From the NCBI RefSeq assembly GCF_016615815.1, contig NZ_CP067112.1, forward strand, positions 496,001 through 560,000: DNA of 64,000 nt, given 5' to 3'. The translations under genes and the position numbers were made by a program. The stretch is from Luteimonas sp. MC1572 (GTDB lineage Bacteria > Pseudomonadota > Gammaproteobacteria > Xanthomonadales > Xanthomonadaceae). The notes under the pieces were generated by a model that was given only the letters and a program-made list of their open reading frames with translations, had not been told where the DNA came from and ran no database searches. Shown here piece after piece: positions 36,756 through 44,654 of this stretch (positions are counted from its first letter, which is position 1; each line of letters opens with the position of its first letter).

Positions 36756-37550
36756 TCAATTGTCCTCGGCGGCGCGCTGTGTCGCCCGTTGCGCCGCGCG
36801 ACCGCGCGGACCATTGAAGTATTCCTGCACCCACGGGTGCTCGAGGCGCTCGATCTCGGCCAGCGGCCCCACCGCCACCACCTTGCGGTCGGCAAGCACC
36901 GCCACGCGGTCGCAGATAGCGTACAGGGTGTCCAGGTCGTGGGTGATGAGGAACACCGTGAGCCCCAGCGCCTGCTGCAGGGTGCGGATGAGGTGGTCGA
37001 AGGCCGACGCGCCGATCGGATCCAGCCCCGCCGTGGGTTCGTCGAGGAACAGCAGCGGCGGGTCCAGCGCCAGCGCGCGCGCAAGGCCGGCACGCTTGCG
37101 CATGCCGCCGGACAGCTGCGACGGCAGCTTGCCGAGTGCGTCGGCAGGCAGGCCGGCAAGCTTGATCTTGAGCAGCGCGAGCTCGTAGCGCAGCGAGTCG
37201 GAGAGGCCCGGGTAGTGCTCCTTCAGCGGCACCTCGACGTTTTCGCCGACAGTCAACGACGAGAACAGCGCACCGTCCTGGAACAGCACGCCGGTACGGC
37301 GCTCGACATGGATCCGGTCGGCGGGATCGTCGGACGCGCTGTCGACACCCATCACCTCGATGTCACCGGCATCGGGCTTGCGCAGGCCGATGATCGAGCG
37401 CATCAGCACCGACTTGCCGCTGCCCGAGCCACCCACCACGCCGAGGATCTCTCCGCGGCGCACGTCGAGGTCCAGGTTGTCGTGCACCACCTGGTCGCCG
37501 AACCGGGTGCACAGCCCGCGCACGCGGATGATCGGCTCGTCGGCGTTCAC
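36756..37550 (-). CDS. mlaF: MlaF-type ABC transporter ATPase
   Basis: This 264-residue ATPase has Walker A VVGGSGSGKSVLMRSI, signature LSGGMRKRAGLARAL, Walker B PLLFLDEPTAGLDP and switch ITHDLDTL, all canonical for lipid-transport (Mla/Ttg2) ATPases. The start is the GTG at 37550, overlapping the permease stop as GTGA; an open frame continues upstream but in the wrong register for the family. It couples ATP use to lipid movement by MlaE with MlaD in the periplasm. The operon order is mlaE, mlaF, mlaD, lipoprotein. Confidence 0.95.
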   Translation of the reverse strand: MNADEPIIRVRGLCTRFGDQVVHDNLDLDVRRGEILGVVGGSGSGKSVLMRSIIGLRKPDAGDIEVMGVDSASDDPADRIHVERRTGVLFQDGALFSSLTVGENVEVPLKEHYPGLSDSLRYELALLKIKLAGLPADALGKLPSQLSGGMRKRAGLARALALDPPLLFLDEPTAGLDPIGASAFDHLIRTLQQALGLTVFLITHDLDTLYAICDRVAVLADRKVVAVGPLAEIERLEHPWVQEYFNGPRGRAAQRATQRAAEDN

Positions 37551-38665
37551 CAGCCCACCTGCATGAACCAGATCGCGGCCAGCGCGTCGAAGATGATCAC
37601 CAGCGAGATCGTCTGCACCACGCTGGAGGTGGTGCGCTCGCCGACCGACTGCGCGGTGCCCTTGACCTGCAGCCCCTCCAGGCAGCCGATCAGGCCGATC
37701 ACCATCGCGAACAGCGGCGCCTTGGACATGCCGACCAGGAAGTGGCGGATCTCCATCTCGTCGTGCATGCGCGCCAGGTAGGCCTGCGGCGGGATGCCCA
37801 GCTCGAACGCACCCACCGCCATGCCGCCGAGCAGGCCTGCGATCATGGCGATGAACGTCAGCAGCGGCAGCATCACCAGCAGCGCCAGCAGCCGCGGGAT
37901 GACCAGCACGTCGACCGGGTCCAGGCCCAGCGTGCGCATGGCGTCGATCTCCTCGCGGCTGACCATCGCGCCGATCTGCGCGGTGAACGCGCTGGCGGTG
38001 CGGCCGGCCAGCAGGATCGCGGTCAGCAGCACGCCGAACTCGCGCAGGAAGGCGATCGACACCAGCTCCACCACGAAGATGGTGGCGCCGAAGTCGACGA
38101 GGATGTTGGCGCCCAGGAAGGCGATCACCGCGCCGACCAGGAACGACAGCAGGATCACCAGCGGCACCGCGTCCAGGCCGACCTGCTCCATGTGGTGCAC
38201 GGTGGCGGTGACGCGGAAGCGGCGCGGCTCCTTCACCATGCGCAGCATCTTGGCGAGGTTCTCGCCGAGGAAGCTCACCAGCGCGACGATCTCGTTCCAG
38301 TTGTCCTGCACGGCGAACCCGAGGCGCCCGAGGGCCGCGGCAACGCCGTATTCGCGGCGCTTGCGCGGGCGGTCGTCCACCACGTCCTCGATCGCCGCCA
38401 CCAGCGCGTGGTGGTCCTGGTGGAATTCGAGGGCCTCGAGCTCCAGCCCGCGCGCGCGCGCGAAGCGCATCAGCTGCAGCACGCCCACGGTGTCGAGCCG
38501 CTCCACGCCGCGTGCGTCGATGCCCGCAATGCCGTCGGGTGCCGCGCGCAACGCGGCGGTGAATATTTCGGCGTTGCGCAGCGTCCAGCGTCCGGCAAGC
38601 CGCCAGCGCCCGGCGTCGTCCGGATCGGGTGCCATGCTGGGCGCGGTGGTGGCGGGGGCTGGCAT
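37547..38665 (-). CDS. mlaE: MlaE-type permease with N-terminal STAS domain
   Basis: This 372-residue protein carries a STAS/MlaB-like domain at about residues 18-95 (RWRLAGRWTLRNAEIF, GIDARGVERLDTVGVLQLMR) fused to the MlaE permease (about 115-370). The permease shows VHHMEQVGLDAVPLVILLSF, GAVIAFLGANILVDFGA and GLIGCLEGLQVKG. In E. coli MlaB is a separate protein; here it is part of the permease. The ATG at 38665 is chosen; an internal ATG at 38635 would remove ten residues. It is divergent from the ThrE-like gene and heads the mla-type operon. Likely role: phospholipid trafficking that keeps outer-membrane asymmetry. Confidence 0.93.
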   Translation of the reverse strand: MPAPATTAPSMAPDPDDAGRWRLAGRWTLRNAEIFTAALRAAPDGIAGIDARGVERLDTVGVLQLMRFARARGLELEALEFHQDHHALVAAIEDVVDDRPRKRREYGVAAALGRLGFAVQDNWNEIVALVSFLGENLAKMLRMVKEPRRFRVTATVHHMEQVGLDAVPLVILLSFLVGAVIAFLGANILVDFGATIFVVELVSIAFLREFGVLLTAILLAGRTASAFTAQIGAMVSREEIDAMRTLGLDPVDVLVIPRLLALLVMLPLLTFIAMIAGLLGGMAVGAFELGIPPQAYLARMHDEMEIRHFLVGMSKAPLFAMVIGLIGCLEGLQVKGTAQSVGERTTSSVVQTISLVIIFDALAAIWFMQVGW

Positions 38666-38743
38666 CGTGCGTGGGCGGGCCGTCGCGAAGTTGCACGGAG
38701 GATACCGAACACCGTGAAGACGGCGCATGCGATCCTTCACGCC

Positions 38744-39988
38744 ATGTCCCGACCGTTTCCCCAGCAGGCCTACGCCGCCCGCATCGCCTTCATGGTCGAA
38801 CTGGCCGAGCACCTGCATGCCTACGGCACCACGTCGCCGCGCCTGGAAGGCGCACTGGTGCAGGTTGCGCAGCGCCTGGGGCTGGAATGCGAGCCCTCGG
38901 CCAACCCCACCGGCATGGTGCTGTCGTTCAGCGATCCGATGCGGCCGCCCGGCGACAGCGACACCACGCGCGTGATCCGCATGCCGCCCGGCGAGACCGA
39001 CCTGTCGCGGCTGTGCGACGTCGACCGCATCGCGGAGGAGGTCCTCGCCGGTGACATCGACGTGGCCGCAGGCCATGCCGCGCTGCGCGCGCTCGACCGT
39101 CCGGCCGGCAAGCGCGGCAACGCGCTGCAGGTCCTGGGCTTCAGCCTCGCCGCGGCCGGCGTGGCCGGGCTGCTGCGCCTGCCGTGGCTCGAAATCGCGC
39201 TCACGGCGGCAATCGGGCTGGTGATCGGCATGCTGCACAAGGCCGCGCGCACCCGCCCGCGCCTGCGCGAAGCCGGCGATGCGGTCAGTGCCATGGTCGC
39301 CGCTGCGATCACCATCCTGGTGGCCGCCTGGGTGGTGCCGCTCAACCTCAATACCGTGATCATTTCGGCATTGATCGTGCTGATGCCCGGGCTGGCGCTG
39401 ACCAACGCGATCAACGAACTGACCAGCCAGCACCTGATGTCCGGCACCGCGCGGTTCGCCGGCGCGGTCGCGACCATGATCATGCTCACCGTCGGCACGA
39501 TGATCGCGCTGGGCGCGGCCGACCTGGTCGGGATCGAGCCGCAGGTGCGCGCGTGGCGGCCGCAGCCCGACTGGGTCGAGTGGTGCGCGCTGGCGCTGGC
39601 GTCGTTCGCGTTCGCCGTGCTGTTCCGCGCCAAGCCGCGCGATTACTGGCTGGTGATGGTGTCTGCGGTGGGCGCGTACCTGGTGTCGCGGCTGGCGGGC
39701 GGCGCCTGGGGCAGCGAGGTCGGGATCTTCCTGGCCGCCCTGCTGGTGACCGTCGCCGGCAACGGCTACGCGCGCTGGGCCAAGCGCCCGGGCGCGGTGG
39801 TGCGCGTGCCGGGCATCATCCTGATGGTCCCCGGAAGCTCCAGCGTGCGCACGCTGATGACCTCGATCCAGCAGCAGGACCTGGTGGCCGGCCAGGACGC
39901 GGCACTCGCCGTGGTCAACATCCTGCTGGCGATCGTCGCCGGCCTGATCTTCGGCAACCTGGCGCTGCCGGCGCGTCGCAACCTGTAG
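38744..39988 (+). CDS. Threonine/serine exporter family membrane protein (ThrE type)
   Basis: This 414-residue protein fuses a ThrE/YjjP-like N-terminal part (about 10-245, with ELAEHLHAYGTTSPRLEGAL and NELTSQHLMSGTARFAGAV) with a YjjB-like C-terminal part (about 270-410, including VPGIILMVPGSSSVRTLM). It has about ten transmembrane helices. In Corynebacterium ThrE exports threonine and serine; the substrate here is inferred from family. The start could instead be GTG 38714, which is nearer to the GGAGG at 38697-38701 and adds ten residues. It ends before a double hairpin shared with the convergent H-NS gene. Confidence 0.88.
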   Translation: MSRPFPQQAYAARIAFMVELAEHLHAYGTTSPRLEGALVQVAQRLGLECEPSANPTGMVLSFSDPMRPPGDSDTTRVIRMPPGETDLSRLCDVDRIAEEVLAGDIDVAAGHAALRALDRPAGKRGNALQVLGFSLAAAGVAGLLRLPWLEIALTAAIGLVIGMLHKAARTRPRLREAGDAVSAMVAAAITILVAAWVVPLNLNTVIISALIVLMPGLALTNAINELTSQHLMSGTARFAGAVATMIMLTVGTMIALGAADLVGIEPQVRAWRPQPDWVEWCALALASFAFAVLFRAKPRDYWLVMVSAVGAYLVSRLAGGAWGSEVGIFLAALLVTVAGNGYARWAKRPGAVVRVPGIILMVPGSSSVRTLMTSIQQQDLVAGQDAALAVVNILLAIVAGLIFGNLALPARRNL

Positions 39989-39990
39989 CC

Positions 39991-40029
39991 GCCTTCCCCC
40001 GCGTGCGGGGGAAGCTGCCCGAGGGGCAG
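39991..40029. repeat. Double-hairpin intergenic repeat (REP-like) between convergent genes
   Basis: CTTCCCCCGC (39993-40002), loop GT and GCGGGGGAAG (40005-40014) form a perfect ten-pair stem. CTGCCC (40015-40020), loop GAG and GGGCAG (40024-40029) form a second stem. There is no T-tract. Paired hairpins of this style are common intergenic repeats in Xanthomonadales and may also stop or protect transcripts. Confidence 0.7.
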
Positions 40030-40052
40030 GTCGCGGCAACTCCCGTGGACGC

Positions 40053-40439
40053 CTACTCGCTGGCGATCAGGAACTCTTCGGCGGACTTGCCGGCGGCCAG
40101 CTGTGCGGCCAGCCAGCGCGGCTTCATGCCGCGGCCGGTCCAGGTTTCCGCCGGGTTTTCCGGGTTGCGGTACTTCGGCGCGACCTTGCCGAGGGTGCGG
40201 CCGGCCTTGGCAGGCTTGGCGGCCTTGCCGGTCTTGCGCGTGGCGGCAGGTGCCGCGCCGGCAGCGCCGGTGCCGAACAGCTCCGCGATGGTGTAGCCCT
40301 CGGCGGCCGCAGCGGCCTTGATGCGCGCGCGCACCGTGGTGATCGGCTTGCGCTTCTTCAGCGTGGTCTTGCGCGCCTTGGCCTTGTTGATGAGGGTGTC
40401 CAGTTCCTTTGCGGAAAGGTTCTGCAGGTCGATTGCCAT
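40053..40439 (-). CDS. H-NS family DNA-binding protein
   Basis: This 128-residue nucleoid protein has an N-terminal oligomerisation helix (residues 1-45: IDLQNLSAKELDTLINKAKA), an Ala/Lys-rich linker (about 58-85) and a C-terminal H-NS DNA-binding domain (about 86-128) with YRNPENPAETWTGRGMKPRW. The last part is the AT-hook-like signature. It resembles the xanthomonad type (XrvA-like) more than E. coli H-NS. It may silence horizontally acquired, lower-GC genes. GGAG at about 12 bases before the ATG is the ribosome site. It is transcribed away from proS's start and converges with the ThrE-like gene. Confidence 0.92.
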   Translation of the reverse strand: MAIDLQNLSAKELDTLINKAKARKTTLKKRKPITTVRARIKAAAAAEGYTIAELFGTGAAGAAPAATRKTGKAAKPAKAGRTLGKVAPKYRNPENPAETWTGRGMKPRWLAAQLAAGKSAEEFLIASE

Positions 40440-40495
40440 CGTGTGCTCCGGTTGTAATGCAGCGGAGGGCGGCGCAGCGCCGGCCCGGTTTCAGT

Positions 40496-42229
40496 TCAGT
40501 GCGGGCGCGCGGCCACGCGTGCGAACAGCGCCTCGCGTTCGAGGCTTTCGGCCTCGGCGGCGGTGCGCGCGCGGTATTCGAACGTGCCCGACTCCAGCCC
40601 GCGCGCAGAGACCACCACGCGATGCGGGATGCCGAGCAGTTCCATGTCGGCGAACATCGGGCCCGGGCGCAGGCCGCGATCGTCGAGGACCACGTCGACG
40701 CCGGCCGCGGCCAGCTCGTCATGCAGCGCCGTCGCCGCCGCCAGCACGGCCGGGTCGTTCTTCGGATTGATCACGCACACCGCGACCGCCCACGGCGCCA
40801 TCGCTTCCGGCCAGATGATCCCGGCGGCATCGTGGTTCTGTTCGATGGCGGCGGCGACGATGCGCGACACGCCGATGCCGTAGCAGCCCATCATCGGCAC
40901 CACCGCCTTGCCGGTGTCGTCGAGCACCTTGCAATCCATGGCGCGCGCGTAGGTGTCGCCGAGCTGGAAGATGTGGCCGACCTCGATGCCGCGGACGATG
41001 CGCAGCACGCCGCCGTCTTCGGCGCGATCGCCGTCGACCACGCTGCGCACGTCGGCGACCGTCTCCGGCTCCGGCAGGTCGCGGCCCCAGTTGACGCCGG
41101 CGAGGTGCTCGCCGGGGCGGTTGGCGCCAACCACGAAGTCGGCCATCGCCGCGACGTCGCGGTCGGCGACCACGCGGACCGGGCGCGCCGGCGCCACCGG
41201 CCCGAGGAAGCCGGGCTCGCAGCCGAGGTGTTCGAGGATCTCGGCTTCGGTGGCCAGGCGGTAGGCACCGAGGCCGGGCACCTTGGCCAGCTTGATGTCG
41301 TTGGCGTCGTGGTCACCGCGCACCAGCACCAGCACGAACTGCGGCTGGCCTTCGCTGTCCTCGCCCATCACCGCCACCGATTTCACGGTGCGCTGCAGGG
41401 CGATGCCCATCAGCGTGGCGACGTCGGCGCAGGTCTTCTGCACGGGCGTTGCGATCGCGTGCATGTCTTCGGACGCGGCCGGTCGCGGCGCCGGATCCGC
41501 GGCGCGCGCGGCCTCGACGTTGGCGGCGTAGCCGGCCGCGTCGTTGTGTCCGGTGTCCGACCACGCGATGGCGTCCTCGCCGGAATCGGCGAGCACGTGG
41601 AACTCCTGCGAGGCGTCGCCGCCGATCGCGCCCGAGTCCGCCAGCACCGCGCGGAAGCGCAGCCCGAGGCGGCTGAAGATGCGCGTGTAGGCGGCATGCA
41701 TGCGCGCATACGACTGCGCCATGCCCTCGGCGTCGACGTCGAACGAATAGGCGTCCTTCATCAGGAACTCGCGCGCGCGCATCACGCCGAAACGGGGGCG
41801 GATCTCGTCGCGGAACTTGGTCTGCACCTGGTACAAGGTCACCGGCAGCTGCTTGTAGCTGGCCAGCTCCTGGCGTGCGAAGTCGGTGATGACCTCCTCA
41901 TGCGTGGGGCCGTAGGCGTACTCGGCGTCCTTGCGGTCGCGGATCTTCAGCAGCTGGCCGCCGAACTTCTCCCAGCGCCCGGTCTCTTCCCACAGCTCGC
42001 GCGGCTGGATCGAGGGCATCAGCATCTCGAGCGCGCCGGCGGCGTCCATTTCCTCGCGCACCACCGCTTCCACGCGGCGCAGCACGCGCAGGCCGAGTGG
42101 CGACCAGGTGTAGATGCCGGCTGCGAGCTTGCGGATCATCCCCGCCTTGAGCATCAGCTTGTGGCTGACCAGCTCGGCTTCGGCCGGGGTTTCCTTTTCG
42201 GTGCGGAGATGGAACTGCGACAGGCGCAT
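40496..42229 (-). CDS. proS: Prolyl-tRNA synthetase
   Basis: This 577-residue class II synthetase charges tRNA-Pro. The N-terminal catalytic core has [20 protein letters not shown] (motif 1 region), [20 protein letters not shown] (motif 2) and the C-terminal [16 protein letters not shown] (motif 3). The central residues about 220-400 form the YbaK-like editing insertion that clears mischarged alanine ([20 protein letters not shown] lies inside). The anticodon domain is at the C-terminus. The length is that of the bacterial-type enzyme. The ATG at 42229 starts the conserved MRLSQFHL. No strong ribosome site is visible. Confidence 0.97.
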   Translation of the reverse strand: MRLSQFHLRTEKETPAEAELVSHKLMLKAGMIRKLAAGIYTWSPLGLRVLRRVEAVVREEMDAAGALEMLMPSIQPRELWEETGRWEKFGGQLLKIRDRKDAEYAYGPTHEEVITDFARQELASYKQLPVTLYQVQTKFRDEIRPRFGVMRAREFLMKDAYSFDVDAEGMAQSYARMHAAYTRIFSRLGLRFRAVLADSGAIGGDASQEFHVLADSGEDAIAWSDTGHNDAAGYAANVEAARAADPAPRPAASEDMHAIATPVQKTCADVATLMGIALQRTVKSVAVMGEDSEGQPQFVLVLVRGDHDANDIKLAKVPGLGAYRLATEAEILEHLGCEPGFLGPVAPARPVRVVADRDVAAMADFVVGANRPGEHLAGVNWGRDLPEPETVADVRSVVDGDRAEDGGVLRIVRGIEVGHIFQLGDTYARAMDCKVLDDTGKAVVPMMGCYGIGVSRIVAAAIEQNHDAAGIIWPEAMAPWAVAVCVINPKNDPAVLAAATALHDELAAAGVDVVLDDRGLRPGPMFADMELLGIPHRVVVSARGLESGTFEYRARTAAEAESLEREALFARVAARPH

Positions 42230-42313
42230 TGGCGGCTTGTGGTCGTGGCGAGGCCGCTGATTGTGCCATGCAGCACGGGCATGGCCGCATCCGGCGCGCC
42301 GCGGCGCGCGGCG

Positions 42314-42592
42314 TCAGAGACGTCGGCCGTCGACTTCGATGCCGTCGCGCGGCTGGATATCGACTTTCTCGAAGCGCCGGCCGCGCGGCGGTGGCTCCTG
42401 CGTCACCTGCACAACACCGGCATCGTCCGTCCAGCGGTAGAGCACCGGGCGTGCGTCTTCGGCATTGGCGGCCGCGGCCTGCTCGGCACGTGCGCGGCGT
42501 GCGTCGTGGGCCGCTTCGGGCTCGCGCGAAACCCACCAGGCCACCGCGATCCCGGCGGCGATGCCTGCAACCACGGCCCAGCGGGTGTCCAT
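42314..42592 (-). CDS. Small DUF4124-like protein with N-terminal membrane anchor
   Basis: This 92-residue protein begins with a hydrophobic segment (WAVVAGIAAGIAVAWWV, residues 5-21) that may be an uncleaved anchor. An Ala-rich helix follows, then a DUF4124 core (LYRWTDDAGVVQVTQEPPPR). Proteins of this family are periplasmic, small and functionally undefined. It lies 13 bases after another DUF4124 protein on the same strand, so the pair is likely co-transcribed and duplicated. The ATG at 42592 is chosen because codons upstream belong to the frame overlapping the neighbour. Confidence 0.85.
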   Translation of the reverse strand: MDTRWAVVAGIAAGIAVAWWVSREPEAAHDARRARAEQAAAANAEDARPVLYRWTDDAGVVQVTQEPPPRGRRFEKVDIQPRDGIEVDGRRL

Positions 42593-42605
42593 GCCGGCGT
42601 GTCCG

Positions 42606-42992
42606 TCAGGGCGTGCAGTAGGCCTTGATCGCCGCCTGCGCCAGTTCCATCTGGTTGGCGCGCTGGGTGGGGTCGAGCACCTGGTCGGGCTTGCCGTCAC
42701 CGTCCGTGTCCTGCTGCACGTCGCCGGCGCTCTGCAGGGCGGCCATGTTGGCGCGCGCGGCGCTGCACTGTGCGTTTTCCGGTGCTGCGACGGCTGCCTG
42801 GGCGACCGGGGCGGCGCTGCCGGCCGAGTTGATCAGGCGCTGTTCGTAGCGGCCGTTGGCCGGCGGCGTCTGCGAATAGTGGGTCACGCCATTGGCGTCC
42901 TTCCACTGGTAGACCTCGCCGGCAGTCTGCTGCGCGTGGGCGGCGGGAATCGCGGCCAGTGCGATGGCGATGCCGAGAACAATGCGGTTCAT
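42606..42992 (-). CDS. DUF4124 periplasmic protein
   Basis: This 128-residue protein has a clear signal peptide (MNRIVLGIAIALAAIPAAHA, cut near residue 20). The DUF4124 signature is GEVYQWKDANGVTHYSQTPP (about 24-43). The rest is Ala/Gln-rich and helical, ending CTP with two Cys (about 80 and 126) that could form a disulphide. The function is not known. It precedes the smaller DUF4124 gene on the minus strand. It is divergent from pssA; the 133-base gap should hold both promoters. Confidence 0.9.
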   Translation of the reverse strand: MNRIVLGIAIALAAIPAAHAQQTAGEVYQWKDANGVTHYSQTPPANGRYEQRLINSAGSAAPVAQAAVAAPENAQCSAARANMAALQSAGDVQQDTDGDGKPDQVLDPTQRANQMELAQAAIKAYCTP

Positions 42993-43112
42993 GCGGGGTC
43001 TCCTGCCTGTCAAGGCGTTGGCCCGCGATTGCAGCACCGGCCGGCGGCGGGCGCAAGCGCGGCGGCGCTGTTCCGTGACCGGCGCGCGCGGCGGTGCCGG
43101 TCGCCCCGCGGG

Positions 43113-43118
43113 TACACT
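43113..43118 (+). promoter_or_regulatory. Possible -10 box for pssA, suggesting a leaderless mRNA
   Basis: TACACT ends 7 bases before the pssA ATG, so transcription would start at or near the A of the ATG. No Shine-Dalgarno is present and no clear -35 is seen. Confidence 0.35.
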
Positions 43119-43125
43119 TGCCCCC

Positions 43126-43902
43126 ATGGATGACCAGACGCCCCAGCCGCGCCGCGCGCGCGGCATCTACCTGCTGCCCAACCTGTTCACCACGGGTGGG
43201 TTGTTCGGCGGGTTCTTCGCCATCATCGCCGCCTCGCAGGGGCGTATCGAAGCCGCGTGCATCGCGATCTTCGTGGCCGCGATCCTCGATGGCCTCGACG
43301 GCCGCGTGGCACGGCTCACCAATACCCAGAGCGATTTCGGCGTGCAGTACGACTCGCTTTCCGACCTGGTGAGCTTCGGCATGGCGCCGGCGCTGGTGAT
43401 GTACCACTGGTCGCTGGTGGCGATGAAGCTCGACGGCACCACGCTGGGCAAGGTCGGCTGGCTGGCCGCGTTCCTGTATGCCGCCTGCGCGGCGCTGCGC
43501 CTGGCGCGGTTCAACAGCCAGGTGGGCAAGGTCGACAGCCGCTGGTTCATCGGCCTGGCCAGCCCGGCCGCGGCCGGGGTGATGGCCAGCTCGGTGTGGA
43601 CCTTCCACACGCTCGACCTCAGCGGCGAGGCCATGCGCTATGCGGCGCTGGCGATCACCGTGGTCTGCGGCCTGCTGATGGTCAGCCAGTTCCGCTACAC
43701 CAGCTTCAAGGGCCGCGGCAGCGGACCCGGCTCGGACCGGGTGCCGTTCTTCTCGCTGCTGCTCATCGTCGCAGCGCTGATCGCGCTGTGGATCGACCCG
43801 CCCAAGACCCTGCTCGCGGTGCTGGGCGTGTACGCACTGTCCGGCCCGGCGCTGTGGCTGTGGCGCCTGCGCCGCACGCGCACCGGCGGTGGCGTGGCGT
43901 GA
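43126..43902 (+). CDS. pssA: CDP-diacylglycerol-serine O-phosphatidyltransferase
   Basis: This 258-residue inner-membrane enzyme of phosphatidylethanolamine synthesis has about eight transmembrane helices. The CDP-alcohol phosphatidyltransferase motif D-G-x2-A-R-x8-G-x3-D-x3-D is present as DGRVARLTNTQSDFGVQYDS followed by LSD (about 53-75), with all catalytic aspartates. The protein begins with a short basic leader before YLLPNLFTTGGLFGGFFA, as in the family. The gene overlaps the next start by GTGA, making a coupled trio with holD and rimI. Confidence 0.95.
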   Translation: MDDQTPQPRRARGIYLLPNLFTTGGLFGGFFAIIAASQGRIEAACIAIFVAAILDGLDGRVARLTNTQSDFGVQYDSLSDLVSFGMAPALVMYHWSLVAMKLDGTTLGKVGWLAAFLYAACAALRLARFNSQVGKVDSRWFIGLASPAAAGVMASSVWTFHTLDLSGEAMRYAALAITVVCGLLMVSQFRYTSFKGRGSGPGSDRVPFFSLLLIVAALIALWIDPPKTLLAVLGVYALSGPALWLWRLRRTRTGGGVA

Positions 43903-44162
43903 GCTGGGACCCCTGGCAGCGCGAGGTGCTGGAGGCGCTCGGCCACCAGGTCTATGCGCGCGCGCCGGTGCCGGGTGACGAAGTCCCGGACGATGCACTC
44001 GCGCACGCCCTGCTGCGCGCCGCGCGCCGGGCGATCGATGATCCGGGCGCCGCGGCGCTGCTGCGTGCGCTGCCGCCACTGGCATTGCTGCGTGGTGATC
44101 CGCGCGCCAAGCGCGCGCTGTGGCCGCGGCTGCGCGCGCTGCGCGGTGGCGCGCCGGGATGA
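43899..44162 (+). CDS. holD: Small DNA polymerase III psi subunit-like protein (HolD)
   Basis: This 87-residue protein starts at GTG 43899, overlapping pssA by GTGA and ending in an ATGA overlap with rimI. The start SWDPWQREVLEALGHQVYAR resembles the HolD N-terminus (WQ...L..LGI..W..R), which contacts the chi subunit. LRGDPRAKRALWPRLRAL near the end resembles the HolD C-terminal pattern (L..NP.AR.ALW..I). It sits immediately before rimI, as holD does in E. coli. E. coli HolD is 137 residues, so about 50 internal residues are missing. The identity rests on context and short motifs. Confidence 0.65.
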   Translation: MSWDPWQREVLEALGHQVYARAPVPGDEVPDDALAHALLRAARRAIDDPGAAALLRALPPLALLRGDPRAKRALWPRLRALRGGAPG

Positions 44163-44641
44163 GCGCCGCGGTCGAGCCCGCGCTGCAGCCGACCATGCGG
44201 CCGATGCGCGAGGCCGACCTGGACGCGGTGATGGTGGTGGAGCGCCGCGCCTACCCCTATCCGTGGACGGCGGGGATCTTCCGCGACTGCCTGCGCTCGG
44301 GCTATCCCGCCTGGGTGCTGGCGCTGGATGGCGTGCTGATCGGCCACGGCGTGCTCAGCATCGCCGCCGACGAGGCGCACGTGCTCAACGTCTGCGTGGA
44401 CCCCGACCGCCAGGGCCGCGGCTACGGCCGGCACCTGCTGCGTGCGCTGCTGCGCGAGGCGCGCGGCCGCGGCGCCTGCCGCGTGTTCCTGGAAGTGCGT
44501 CCGTCCAATCCGAACGCCATCGCCCTCTACGAGGACGAGGGCTTCAACGAGATCGGCCGCCGCCCGCGCTATTACCCCGCCGACCAGGGCCGCGAGGACG
44601 CCATCGTGATGGCGATCGAGCTGTTCGACCCGATGGAGTGA
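44159..44641 (+). CDS. rimI: Ribosomal protein S18-alanine N-acetyltransferase
   Basis: This 160-residue GNAT enzyme acetylates the N-terminal alanine of ribosomal protein S18. The acetyl-CoA loop is LNVCVDPDRQGRGYGRHLL (about 76-94). The substrate-side VERRAYPYPWTAGIFRDCL (about 24-42) and ALYEDEGFNEIGRRPRYYP near the end are typical of RimI. The ATG at 44159 overlaps the holD stop as ATGA. The convergent valS ends 14 bases away with no recognisable terminator. Confidence 0.95.
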   Translation: MSAAVEPALQPTMRPMREADLDAVMVVERRAYPYPWTAGIFRDCLRSGYPAWVLALDGVLIGHGVLSIAADEAHVLNVCVDPDRQGRGYGRHLLRALLREARGRGACRVFLEVRPSNPNAIALYEDEGFNEIGRRPRYYPADQGREDAIVMAIELFDPME

Positions 44642-44654
44642 TTGACGCGCGGCG

